Source: JAJPKK01 sp963787675 (GTDB lineage: Bacteria > Pseudomonadota > Alphaproteobacteria > Rhizobiales > Xanthobacteraceae). Taken from it: 64,000 nucleotides of DNA. The stretch covers positions 114,477 through 178,476 of the forward strand of contig CAWBDV010000008.1 in assembly GCA_963787675.1 (NCBI GenBank). Direction: 5' to 3'. The notes under the pieces were generated by a model. That model saw only the letters and a list, made by a program, of their open reading frames with translations. It had not been told where the DNA came from and made no database searches. The stretch's first letter is position 1. Each line of letters opens with the position of its first letter. A program made the translations under genes and the position numbers. This document shows, in pieces, positions 17,443 through 25,640 of the stretch.

Positions 17443-17677
17443 TATTCGTTACTCACCTACAACAAACGGAATCACCCTGAATCCGTTTATCAATCTTGTA
17501 TGAATCGAATGCCGATCGCAAGTCGCCAACCAACATAGCGCGATCTCACAAAAGATTGATTATTGGAACTTTGCGCGATGAACCCCAAACAGGGAAAGTG
17601 GCAAGCTGGATCTCAGTAATTCGCTGCCGTCGCTCACCATACGAGTTGCGGCGCTAATAGAGAGAAAGCGAGCTGCC

Positions 17678-18265
17678 ATGTCGAAACGCGTTCGGAAATC
17701 CGGAGACGATGATCAACGCGATAATAAGGTCGAGCGTGCGCTCGATCTACTCGATGATGAGGTCGAGCGCGCGCACTACAAGATGGCCGTGGGCTATCGC
17801 GCCGAGGTCAAAGAGGGGGTGTGGGATCCAAAGCGCCACAAGCACATCGCCATGAAAATCGAGAAATATTTTCCGCCGGATTTGGCAGCTGCTCGGTTCT
17901 GGCTTCGAGACTCCGGGAGAGATAATGCACGCGATGATGAGGTGAAGCGCGCCCTCGATCTACTAGATGTTGAGGTGAAGCGTGCGCTCCTTAAAATGGC
18001 CCTGGGCTATCGCGCTATGGTCGAAGAACTGCGGTGGGATCGAAAGCTGGGCAAGCCCATCATCCTGAAAGTCAAGATAGATTTTCCGCCGAATGCGGCA
18101 GCTCTTCGGTTCGTGCTGACCAACCGCGCCCCTCGAACCCTAAATGAGCCCTTCACCTTCAATATCTTCGAGAAAAACCTGGCGCCAAAGGATCATGTTC
18201 CCGAGAGAATCCAGTTTGAGGTCGACCGGCGTTTGTTCCCACGACGGATGTTCCTGCAAGAGTGA
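17678..18265 (+). CDS. Terminase-small-subunit-like protein with internal duplication
   Basis: 195 residues containing two copies of one unit of about 65 residues. Residues ~16-80 read VERALDLLDDEVERAHYKMAVGYRA and end FPPDLAAARFWLRDS. Residues ~86-150 read VKRALDLLDVEVKRALLKMALGYRA and end FPPNAAALRFVLTNR. The YPPD..A..FWL(K/R)N pattern is typical of the C-terminal part of phage terminase small-subunit-like and transposon helix-turn-helix proteins. It may be a domesticated phage fragment that duplicated. No large subunit is nearby. Confidence 0.5.
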   Translation: MSKRVRKSGDDDQRDNKVERALDLLDDEVERAHYKMAVGYRAEVKEGVWDPKRHKHIAMKIEKYFPPDLAAARFWLRDSGRDNARDDEVKRALDLLDVEVKRALLKMALGYRAMVEELRWDRKLGKPIILKVKIDFPPNAAALRFVLTNRAPRTLNEPFTFNIFEKNLAPKDHVPERIQFEVDRRLFPRRMFLQE

Positions 18266-18470
18266 GTTCGACCGGAAGCGGCCAAAGTTATACTGCAAAA
18301 TAGCCGCAAAGGAGTCGCCCCCGCTCGCTCTATCCGACGACGGCAATCTGAGTTGCGACGCACTCTGCCATCAGGCCCAAGACGGGATCGCGGTGAAGTG
18401 TTGCGCGGCGGACCGGGTGACTACCGTCGCGGAACGCACGGCGGGCTTAGAATGGCACTTCTGCGGCGCG

Positions 18471-19154
18471 TCAGATCATCGTCGGCGCGCGATCGCGACG
18501 ACGGCGCATCAACAGGCCGGCTCCGGCAAGCCCCGTTCCGAACAGAACCAAGGCGCCAGGTAGAGGCGTCGTTCCCTCAATTCCGCCGCCGGGACCAACG
18601 GTCTGAAGGTCTGCGAACTCGAACGCGTTCTGCTTGGACGACAATACAACGGAGAGAAAGACGAATCCCGGGTCAAGTGTGACCAAGTCGTGACCATAGG
18701 TCTGAATCAGGAGTTTTGAGCCGGTGATCGAGTCCTTCGTCCCTGTGCCGTTTAGACCACTGTAAAACGTTATCCTGTTGTACGAATCTGGCGATCCCCA
18801 AAGAAGGCTAAGCTCGGTCGCTCCGACGCCGGAAACATTAAACACTGCCCGGCCATGGGCTTGGACCGAAGTGTACTGCAGGGAACCCCAATCACCCACC
18901 CCGGTCCCATGTGTGGAAAAATTTTCAAAGGGTGACCGCCACTTGTCGACCACAGACCCGGTATGCAAGGCGACGTAGTGCGATAGAGCCGTGTCCCACT
19001 GCGGATTGAACGTCGAGGTCGGCAGAGACGAGGTGGTGTAGTCCGTTATGTTTTGACTTTCGATCGTAACCGTTGCCGCGCTGGCATCGGACGAAACGGC
19101 AATCGAGCAAAGAGCACTGGCGATGAGGGCGACCACATACAATGATTTCATCAT
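18471..19154 (-). CDS. Secreted protein with VPLPA/PEP-CTERM-like sorting tail
   Basis: About 227 residues from ATG 19154. A signal peptide (MMKSLYVVALIASALCSIAV) is followed by a beta-rich domain. The C-terminus is TPLPGALVLFGTGLAGAG then LLMRRRRDR, i.e. a short PLP motif, a transmembrane helix and an arginine cluster. That is the sorting signal recognised by exosortases and linked to extracellular polysaccharide (family knowledge). No exosortase gene is in the window. Confidence 0.75.
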   Translation of the reverse strand: MMKSLYVVALIASALCSIAVSSDASAATVTIESQNITDYTTSSLPTSTFNPQWDTALSHYVALHTGSVVDKWRSPFENFSTHGTGVGDWGSLQYTSVQAHGRAVFNVSGVGATELSLLWGSPDSYNRITFYSGLNGTGTKDSITGSKLLIQTYGHDLVTLDPGFVFLSVVLSSKQNAFEFADLQTVGPGGGIEGTTPLPGALVLFGTGLAGAGLLMRRRRDRAPTMI

Positions 19155-19202
19155 TCGCACCACTTCATCGCCAAGCCGCAAATCAAGCCGCAGTCTGACC
19201 AA

Positions 19203-19612
19203 TATCTAAGCGATTTCGCAGTTGCAAGCCGCGCATCTGGAACCTGTTGATAAGGGCCAATTTTTGGGCAAATTTCCAACTCGGCCATGGGCGAAGCTAG
19301 GTCCGCTGATTCGCACATTGAGGCGCTGGCTGTTCATCGACCGTCGCGCGTGTGCTCGAACCCCGCGTCGTGAACCGCGTCACAGTCGAACCTAGTGCGG
19401 AGGTGGTCGGGCCGCCTGACCACCTCGTCGGCAATTCGAGACGCTCACCCAGGCTAGCGACGATGATCGGAGGTGCTTGTTCCCGGTCGCATAGCCCGAT
19501 CCAGTGCCCGCCCGCGCGCTTCAGGAAGAGATGGCTGTATCGGCCGCCGCAGAATGGGTTCGTTTCGAAAAATCTGCCAGCTGTTCTTGTTTCCGAGCGC
19601 CGTGCAGCCTCA
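19203..19612. other. Intergenic, no gene seen
   Basis: About 410 bp. The plus-strand frame at 19352 has the arginine/serine/proline-rich composition of a shadow frame. I see no repeat, RNA or operator. Confidence 0.4.
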
Positions 19613-20239
19613 TCATTCCTGGCGAGTGTAGCGGCTAAGCTCGATGCCGCATCCGACCGAAAGTAGGACGGATTCTATTCCGGGGTGACCGCGCACATGG
19701 CGGCGGTAGGCAGCCATCTCGGTACGCCAGAAATCCGGATAGAGCACATTGTCCGCGGCGACGAGTGCCCCCTCCGCCAGCTTGGGATAGACGAGATCGA
19801 AGCACTGAATGTAGAGGTCCTTCCACAGATCAATCAGGACGAAGTCGAGTGGGCCCGGCAAAGCCGCGAGGATGTTGCGGGCGTCCCCATTGAAGAACTC
19901 CACGTAGGATTCGAGTCCCGCCGCGACCAGCTGGTCGCGCGCGTAGCGCTGCTTTTCAGCGTTGATATCGATACTGATGACGCGGCCGGCACTCTTACGG
20001 GCGGCTTCGGCGAAAAAGACCGTTGAATGGCCATATGAGGTGCCTAGCTCGACAACAGTCGGCGAGCGCATCGCCTTGATCAGGACATTGAGGAGCGTGC
20101 CCGCGTCGGGCCCGATCGAAATCAGGAACTCGTCGACCCGGCGCGTGATTTCTTCAAGCGACAGTTGATCCATCAATATCGCTTCGGCCGCGGCGCGCTG
20201 GTCGTAATGGTCGAGCACCGTCTGAACTTTTCCGTCCAT
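19613..20239 (-). CDS. Class I SAM-dependent methyltransferase
   Basis: About 208 residues from ATG 20239. The Rossmann motif I is VVELGTSYGHSTVFFAEAAR, motif II VISIDINAEK, then FFNGDARNIL and FVLIDLWKDLYI. The last part matches CmcI / O-methyltransferase type 3 families (LIDxxK, then GALVAADNVLYP). The substrate is unknown and there is no operon partner. Confidence 0.8.
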   Translation of the reverse strand: MDGKVQTVLDHYDQRAAAEAILMDQLSLEEITRRVDEFLISIGPDAGTLLNVLIKAMRSPTVVELGTSYGHSTVFFAEAARKSAGRVISIDINAEKQRYARDQLVAAGLESYVEFFNGDARNILAALPGPLDFVLIDLWKDLYIQCFDLVYPKLAEGALVAADNVLYPDFWRTEMAAYRRHVRGHPGIESVLLSVGCGIELSRYTRQE

Positions 20240-20248
20240 CGCAAACAC

Positions 20249-20653
20249 CGGCCGTTTTTTGGTAAAACCGTAACGCGGAAGCGTCGCTCCCTTACTATGC
20301 TGTCGTCATGACAGTTCCGCGTCGTGGTTTGACACTGTTTTGCTCGCCGCGGATCTGATCTGGCGGCCACCATAGGGGTCGGGGATCTCGGAGGGTTTGT
20401 TGGGCGGATTACTATGCCGTGGGCCCGCGCTTCTCCCTGACGATCATCCGCGGCATCACAGTTCGCCTATCGACCTGAAAACGATTGTCGGATCGACTGC
20501 ATGCGACCTTCGGTCGAGTTTGCCGCCGCCCCATTGCCGTTGGGACACGGGCCGAGAGAGTTGTCCTGTATCTCACCAGTCGCTTTGTCGAATCTCACTT
20601 GGCGACACTGCCCGTGCTCACGCGTGACGATGGTGCCGGAGCTGCTCGCGGCC
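20249..20653. other. Intergenic, no gene seen
   Basis: About 400 bp between the methyltransferase start and a tiny minus-strand gene. Several short frames exist on both strands but none has protein-like composition. Confidence 0.4.
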
Positions 20654-20797
20654 TCAGCGTTCGAAACGCGCACTGGTCGCACTGCTTCCAGGCGCAACGC
20701 TGACGCGATCGCCAATCAAATAAAATGCCGCCGCTGAAAACCCCGCCACAATCACGAGCGCGAAGATCCACTCCCGGAGGCTGCTTGTCGTCCGCAT
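20654..20797 (-). CDS. Small single-pass membrane protein (47 aa)
   Basis: It reads MRTTSSLREW, then a hydrophobic helix IFALVIVAGFSAAAFYLI, then a short polar tail ending SARFER. AGGA lies about 10 bases before the ATG. The pattern of polar start, one transmembrane helix and short tail is not expected by chance. Family not recognised. Confidence 0.55.
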   Translation of the reverse strand: MRTTSSLREWIFALVIVAGFSAAAFYLIGDRVSVAPGSSATSARFER

Positions 20798-21107
20798 GTT
20801 ATCGGCGTCCTGAACGCAATGCCGTTTTGATAACGAACTCTGCTTAACGCCGGCTTAGATCAGGCTGCGAAATTCCTTAGTCGCCATCCTAGCCACGGCT
20901 CGAGCGCGGTTGCCGCGACGCCGCCCCGCCGAGGGCTGGTCGAACCGATTGACGATCGGTGATCGTCCATCGACCTTCATACGGTATCTGCGTCCGCCCA
21001 CAGCGTGTCAGCACCGCCGACATTTGGCGATTTTTGTCGCCTAATTTTCCTCAACCGCGAAGACGTGTGTTGGCGCATTCGCAAAGTTTTCGATGGATGC
21101 TCGAGAG
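20798..21107. other. Intergenic, no gene seen
   Basis: 310 bp between two tiny membrane-protein genes on opposite strands. It must hold their divergent promoters. No operator or RNA is evident. Confidence 0.35.
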
Positions 21108-21257
21108 ATGCGGTTGTCCACTTGGCTCATCGTGGGCCTGTCGGCGGCCTATATCGTCGACGTGCTCTATTTTGGCGGCGCCTACGGCATGGCCGCAATA
21201 ACGCTCTTTCGCAACGTCGGGCTCGGGGTTCTGCTGGGACTGAGCCGTGTCGTGTAA
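21108..21257 (+). CDS. Small membrane protein (49 aa)
   Basis: It reads MRLSTWLIVGLSAAYIVDVL, then YFGGAYGMAAITLFRNVG and LGVLLGLSRVV. That makes one or two membrane segments with a glycine-rich turn. ATG 21108 follows CTCGAGAG. Similar tiny proteins are common in rhizobia; function unknown. Confidence 0.5.
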   Translation: MRLSTWLIVGLSAAYIVDVLYFGGAYGMAAITLFRNVGLGVLLGLSRVV

Positions 21258-21469
21258 ATCGATCACGGAAGGCCGGGTTCCGTCACGGTGCCCGCGGCGC
21301 GAGGGCTGCCAAGCGCAGGCTTTCCTGATCGATGTTATCGGCGACCTTGGCGCCCTGAAACGCAGATCGGGTTATGACAGACGGCGATCTCGGAACGATC
21401 GGGGCGACGGCGTATAAACAAGCGGTCGTCCTGTAGAGGGACGATTACGTCTGGCGCGCCTAATGCCAG

Positions 21470-21733
21470 TCACGCTTTTTTCTTCTGCGAATGCCTCAGC
21501 CGTACCCCGGGCCCTCCGCCGTTGTCGTCGATGAATTCGACGCCGGCGGCCTCCAAAGTGCGGCGCACTGCCAAATCATTTGGAGTTGTAAGAGAGGTTT
21601 CGCTCTCGGCAAGCTCAGCCCGGCGAATGGTAGCGACGCCAACAGCGGATTCGCGGGCCAAATCTTCGGCCCGCCAGCGGATGAAAGCCCTAGCAGCCCT
21701 GATTTGACCGCTTGTCAGCGCGTTGCGCCTCAT
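21470..21733 (-). CDS. Small XRE-type repressor, array 2 unit 1 (W-type)
   Basis: 87 residues from ATG 21733: MRRNALTSGQIRAARAFIRW, helix-turn-helix DLARESAVGVATIRRAEL, tail EFIDDNGGGPGVRLR. A longer frame to 21775 would cover the operator, so the internal ATG is preferred. Its closest relatives here are at 22378 and 8589. The divergent sequence has a strong ribosome-binding site (GGAGG) and an ATG at 21834, where the other units carry a yqaJ leader, but the following codons no longer resemble yqaJ. Confidence 0.75.
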   Translation of the reverse strand: MRRNALTSGQIRAARAFIRWRAEDLARESAVGVATIRRAELAESETSLTTPNDLAVRRTLEAAGVEFIDDNGGGPGVRLRHSQKKKA

Positions 21734-21758
21734 CTTGTTGACAATCCCAATATTATAC

Positions 21759-21773
21759 GATATTTCACATATC
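21759..21773. promoter_or_regulatory. Operator of array 2 unit 1
   Basis: GATAT-TTCAC-ATATC is a perfect inverted repeat 26 bp before the repressor start. A CGATATTT half-site at its left end recurs upstream of the related repressor at 22378. Confidence 0.5.
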
Positions 21774-21880
21774 ATTCAATATCTGACGAGCAGAGCGTTG
21801 GATTAGGCTTCAGATTCGCGATTGGAGGAACCCATGACGTCAACTCCATGCACAACAACATCTGGGGCTGATAGGGGCAC

Positions 21881-22150
21881 TCAGCTCCTGCCCCCTACCT
21901 TCCTGAAGCGAAGCGGCTTGCGGAACCGCACTCCGGCTCCGCCGCCGTTCTCATCGATGAATTTGACTCCCGCTGCCTCCACGGCCCGGCGGAGCTTGGC
22001 GCGGGCTTCGTCCGATACCCGGAGCCCGAAGGGGGACTCCACGCGTTTAACTGTCGGAAGCGAGAGACGGGCTCTCGACGCGAGCTTCGTCTGGGACCAG
22101 CCCAATAGGCCGCGCGCCGCACGGAGCTGTTCGATGAAGATCTTTTCCAA
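21881..22150 (-). CDS. Small XRE-type repressor, array 2 unit 2 (Q-type)
   Basis: 89 residues if started at TTG 22150, which follows AAAAGG. It reads EKIFIEQLRAARGLLGW, helix-turn-helix SQTKLASRARLSLPTVKRVE, then LRVSDEARAKLRRAVEAAGV and the tail KFIDENGGGAGVRFRK. It is the intact version of the gene at 9044. The frame is open to 22246, but the extra residues are not shared. Confidence 0.75.
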   Translation of the reverse strand: MEKIFIEQLRAARGLLGWSQTKLASRARLSLPTVKRVESPFGLRVSDEARAKLRRAVEAAGVKFIDENGGGAGVRFRKPLRFRKVGGRS

Positions 22151-22168
22151 TCCTTTTGGGGCCACTGA

Positions 22169-22185
22169 TGAGCCTTTTTGGATCA
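22169..22185. promoter_or_regulatory. Operator of array 2 unit 2
   Basis: TGAGCC-TTTTT-GGATCA, 19 bp upstream of the TTG start. It shares arms and spacer with the 9334-9350 site beside the same repressor type in array 1. Confidence 0.6.
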
Positions 22186-22246
22186 CGACTGGAACACGAA
22201 ACAAGCATCCAAAACGATTACCCGAAATGCGAGGAGAAGCAAGCAA

Positions 22247-22342
22247 ATGGAGAGTTCAGAACAGGTATGGCACCGCCCGGGCCGGCGCCATTTCATCGAC
22301 TGCTCAGACGCACGGATCATCGCGGGTGACGACATGCCCGCC
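22247..22342 (+). pseudogene. yqaJ 5' leader (about 32 codons), array 2 unit 2
   Basis: A strong ribosome-binding site (CGAGGAGA) precedes MESSEQVWHRPGRRHFIDCS, which then reads DARIIAGDD. This is clearly the yqaJ start but with more substitutions than the leaders at 9990 and 57184. Similarity stops near codon 32, shortly before the next repressor gene. Confidence 0.7.
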
Positions 22343-22377
22343 GCCACCGGACGCAGAAGGCGGTGCCCGTTTGATTT

Positions 22378-22650
22378 TCACCCTCGTTTGGACGTCGCTT
22401 TCTTGAAGCGAACGCCGACGCCTCCGCCATTCTCGTCGATGAACTCAATGCCGGCATCCTCCAGCGTCCGTCGGATCGCCATGTCGTTCGCTGGAATCAA
22501 TGATGTTACGCCTTCGGTCAGTTCCGCCCGGCGGATTGTCGTGACTCCGACCGAAGATGACCGCGCAAGATCCTCCGCAGTCCAACGGATTAGAGAGCGC
22601 GCGGCGCGGATTTGCGCGCTGGTCAGTGGCTTTGGCCTTGACTTATTCAT
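22378..22650 (-). CDS. Small XRE-type repressor, array 2 unit 3 (W-type), proximal
   Basis: 90 residues: MNKSRPKPLTSAQIRAARSL, helix-turn-helix DLARSSSVGVTTIRRAEL, tail EFIDENGGGVGVRFKK. It directly faces the intact yqaJ at 22768. The upstream region has CGATATTT (22657-22664) flanked by two CATTCC hexamers. This half-site is shared with the related unit at 21470, but I see no perfect palindrome. Confidence 0.8.
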   Translation of the reverse strand: MNKSRPKPLTSAQIRAARSLIRWTAEDLARSSSVGVTTIRRAELTEGVTSLIPANDMAIRRTLEDAGIEFIDENGGGVGVRFKKATSKRG

Positions 22651-22767
22651 TCCGAACGATATTTTTCATTCCACTTAGGATTAAAACATCCAAGCTGTCT
22701 TCAGAGATAACGCGATTCCCCACCATTGAGGAAGTCACACGAGCTCGCGTTCACAGGAGGGATAACA

Positions 22768-23595
22768 ATGGCAACTTCAGCACAACAGTGGCACCGGCCA
22801 GACCGCCGCCATTTCATTGGTGGCTCTGATGCCCGCATCATCATGGGCGACGACGAACCCGGCCTCATCCGGTTGTGGCGGGAGAAGCGCGGTGAGATCG
22901 AGCCGCGAGACCTCTCGGATAATCTCATTGTGCAACTCGGCGTCGCCACCGAGCCGCTCAACCGCCTCTGGTATGAACGCACGACCGGAACGGCGATCAA
23001 GGACGTCCAGCTGCGGGTCCGGCATCCGGTTGTCCGGTGGATGGCCGCAACACTCGACGGCGTGGTGGAGCAATCAGGGGCCGTCTTCGAAGCCAAATTC
23101 ATGCTGCCGTGGTCGTTCTCGGAAGAAGGGGCAGCCGAGAAGTACATGCCGCAGCTCCAGCACAACATGTGGGTCACGAATGCCCGCAGCGCGGTCCTTT
23201 CCATCATCACCGGCGGCGGAAAATGGGTTGAGATCACCGTTCCGGCCGACGCGCTCTACCAGCACCTTCTGCTGACAGCGGAGAAGAAGTTCTGGCGGTG
23301 CGTCGAGAATGGCGACCTGCCGCGCCTTTATTTGGCAGAGACGCCGCGACCTCGCATCGAGGCGGTACGGATCGTCGACATGACCGGTTCGAATGCGTGG
23401 GCAGAATTTGCTGCGTTGTTCCGGCAGACGCGCACCGCATTTGTTCAGCATGAGAGCGCCAAAACTGAACTCAAGGGATTGATGCCGGATGATGCCAAAG
23501 AGGCCACTGGGCACGGCATTCGGGCCAAGCGCTCGAAATCAGGCGCGATCAGTTTCGAACTTCTTGAGGTGGAGGCCGGCCATGCAGCGCTCTAG
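22768..23595 (+). CDS. YqaJ-type recombination exonuclease, copy 2
   Basis: 275 residues, closely similar to the copy at 10536 through its whole length, with the same IGGSDARIIMG, VFEAKFML and QLQHNMWVTN motifs. I start at ATG 22768 after ACAGGAGGG; a frame from 22726 lacks a site. A 52-bp stretch (23257-23308) is identical to 11025-11076 although flanking DNA differs, which suggests gene conversion. It overlaps the ERF gene by 14 bp. Confidence 0.85.
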   Translation: MATSAQQWHRPDRRHFIGGSDARIIMGDDEPGLIRLWREKRGEIEPRDLSDNLIVQLGVATEPLNRLWYERTTGTAIKDVQLRVRHPVVRWMAATLDGVVEQSGAVFEAKFMLPWSFSEEGAAEKYMPQLQHNMWVTNARSAVLSIITGGGKWVEITVPADALYQHLLLTAEKKFWRCVENGDLPRLYLAETPRPRIEAVRIVDMTGSNAWAEFAALFRQTRTAFVQHESAKTELKGLMPDDAKEATGHGIRAKRSKSGAISFELLEVEAGHAAL

Positions 23596-24892
23596 TGAAT
23601 CGATTGGCGCGATTGCTGGGGCTCTGGCGAAGGCTCAGGCCGAACTGACCAATCCAGAGAAGTCGCTGATTGCGACCATCCGATCGCCATTTCCGCGCGA
23701 GAGCGACCGCACGTTCCGCTATGCCTCGCTGTCCTCCGGACTCGACATCGTCCGAAAGGCCCTCGGCAAGCACGAGATCGCAACGGTCCAGACAACCTCG
23801 ATCGACAACGAAGCCGGTCTCATTCGCCTGACGACTGTCCTTGCCCACACCTCAGGAGAATGGGTTTCGTCCGACTGGCCGGTGTGCCCTGTCAGCGATA
23901 CGGCGGCCCCACACAGGATGGGCGCCGCATTGACCTACGCACGCCGGTACGCGCTGTTCACACTCGTTGGTATTGCTGGAGAAGATGACCTTGACGCACC
24001 GGATTTACTGGGTGTCCAGGACGCTTCGCCGCCAACGCCAACCGCCAACTCTGGCAAGGCGAATGGACATGCCGAGGCCGCACCGAAGCCTGTGGTCCGG
24101 TATGACGGCAAACGGTTGCATCGCACCCCGAAACCGCTTCCGCCAGTGCTTGATCAAGCGGCATCGACACTCCTGCTGCAGCGGCTGTTGGCGCAGGTTG
24201 CCGGGTTGAGGTCAGTCGGCGCGGCCACCGCTTGGGCGACACATGGCCTGATCGCCAAAAACACGCTCACGGCCGAGGACGCCCAACGCGTTGAAGCCGG
24301 ATTCCGAAACCGCATGCAATTGCTCGAAGCCACGCCAGAAGAGCCGCCGCGGTCCAGCGATCCCCTCGATCCTGACTCATCGGCCACGACGACCGCAGCA
24401 GCGGGCTCCACCGAAGCGGTCGCCGGGCCGATCGCAGACCCCGGGCGGCAGAACCCGAGGACGTCCTCCCCTACCCAGCTGCCCAAAAAGGAGATCGGCA
24501 AGCTGCGCCGATTTCGGGACAAAGATCACCTTCGGTTTGTCTCACAGCAACCGTGCTGCGTTTGCGGACGGGAGCCTTGCGAACCTCATCACATTCGCTT
24601 CGCCCAGCCACGCGCCATCAGCCGGAAGGTGAGCGACGAATTCACGGTGCCGCTGTGCCGAGTCCACCACCGCGAGATCCATCGTCGCGGCGATGAGGCA
24701 ACTTGGTGGGCGGAGTTCGGTATTGATCCCTTGCCGATTGCACTACAGCTTTGGCAGCAAACCCGTGGCATCATCACCCTGGCGGACGAAAAACCTCCAC
24801 GCAGCGCAGGTGCAACAGATCAGCCCACAATGGCTGTTAGCGCCGCCGAGGCGCCCGCGAATCCAAGCTCCGAAAAGAACGCCTCGCCATGA
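23582..24892 (+). CDS. ERF single-strand annealing protein fused to HNH-like domain, copy 2
   Basis: 436 residues with the same architecture as the protein at 11350: ERF domain, a linker with little sequence conservation, then CCVCGREPCEPHHIRFAQPR and LCRVHHREIHRRGDEATWW. An 89-bp block (23651-23739) is identical to 11419-11507, an island within more diverged DNA. ATG 23582 lies inside the end of yqaJ. The stop overlaps the next gene (ATGA). Confidence 0.85.
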   Translation: MQRSSESIGAIAGALAKAQAELTNPEKSLIATIRSPFPRESDRTFRYASLSSGLDIVRKALGKHEIATVQTTSIDNEAGLIRLTTVLAHTSGEWVSSDWPVCPVSDTAAPHRMGAALTYARRYALFTLVGIAGEDDLDAPDLLGVQDASPPTPTANSGKANGHAEAAPKPVVRYDGKRLHRTPKPLPPVLDQAASTLLLQRLLAQVAGLRSVGAATAWATHGLIAKNTLTAEDAQRVEAGFRNRMQLLEATPEEPPRSSDPLDPDSSATTTAAAGSTEAVAGPIADPGRQNPRTSSPTQLPKKEIGKLRRFRDKDHLRFVSQQPCCVCGREPCEPHHIRFAQPRAISRKVSDEFTVPLCRVHHREIHRRGDEATWWAEFGIDPLPIALQLWQQTRGIITLADEKPPRSAGATDQPTMAVSAAEAPANPSSEKNASP

Positions 24893-25500
24893 CGTCGCTG
24901 CGCCAAATCGAGGCCAACCGGCGTAACGCGCTGCGAAGCATGGGGCCGCGAACTGAAGAAGGCAAGCGCTCGTCGCGCACCAATGCCTTTCGTCATGGTT
25001 TGACCGCGGAAACGGTTGTGGCAAGCGTCGAGGATCAGGAGGATTACCAGGCCTTCGAAGCGGCCGTTATCGCGGATTATGATGCGCGGACGGCGGTCGA
25101 ACGGGAACTGGTTCTTCGCCTCGCTTCCTTGCTGTGGCGGCTTCGTCGAGTGACAGCAGTCGAGACAGACCTTCTATCTATACAAGCGGAGAGCTTGGCC
25201 GAGCGCCGCAACGGAAGCGGAGATATGCCACAACAGTGGGATCCGACCCCGCATCCCGCGGTTGATTTGCCCAACATTCGTGTGGTGGATCAAGGAAACG
25301 AGTTGGACTCAGGTGACGTCAGCTCTCTATCGGGCGGCGAAGCGAACTATGTCGCAGCCACGCGAACCCTGAGCTACTGCTTCCTGCGGCTAGCCAACCT
25401 GGATAGCGCCATCTTCGATCGGCTCAACCGATATGAAACCTCATTATGGCGACAAACAATCCAGACGCTGATTGCTCTGGGATCTGCTCGCCAGCGATAA
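24889..25500 (+). CDS. STGP-motif protein, third gene of recombination operon, copy 2
   Basis: 203 residues: ANRRNALRSMGPRTEEGK then SRTNAFRHGLTAETV, the helical block RELVLRLASLLWRLRR, and the end FLRLANLDSAIFDRLNRYE. It is shorter than the copy at 12636 by a deletion in the variable middle. ATGA overlap with the ERF gene. Function unknown. Confidence 0.75.
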   Translation: MTSLRQIEANRRNALRSMGPRTEEGKRSSRTNAFRHGLTAETVVASVEDQEDYQAFEAAVIADYDARTAVERELVLRLASLLWRLRRVTAVETDLLSIQAESLAERRNGSGDMPQQWDPTPHPAVDLPNIRVVDQGNELDSGDVSSLSGGEANYVAATRTLSYCFLRLANLDSAIFDRLNRYETSLWRQTIQTLIALGSARQR

Positions 25501-25640
25501 TTGCCACCGCAAGCCTAGCCACTCGGCCGGATATAGGCACCCTGCAGCCACCGCCCATTATCATGAAACTCATTGCTTGATTGCAGACCAACACAACTCC
25601 TCGTAATCTGCAGTTCGTGGAACGGTTGGGAGCGACGGCC

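Noticed and set aside
19352..19666. 104-codon plus-strand frame near the methyltransferase
   Set aside because: Overlaps the methyltransferase end, high Arg/Ser/Pro, no start context.
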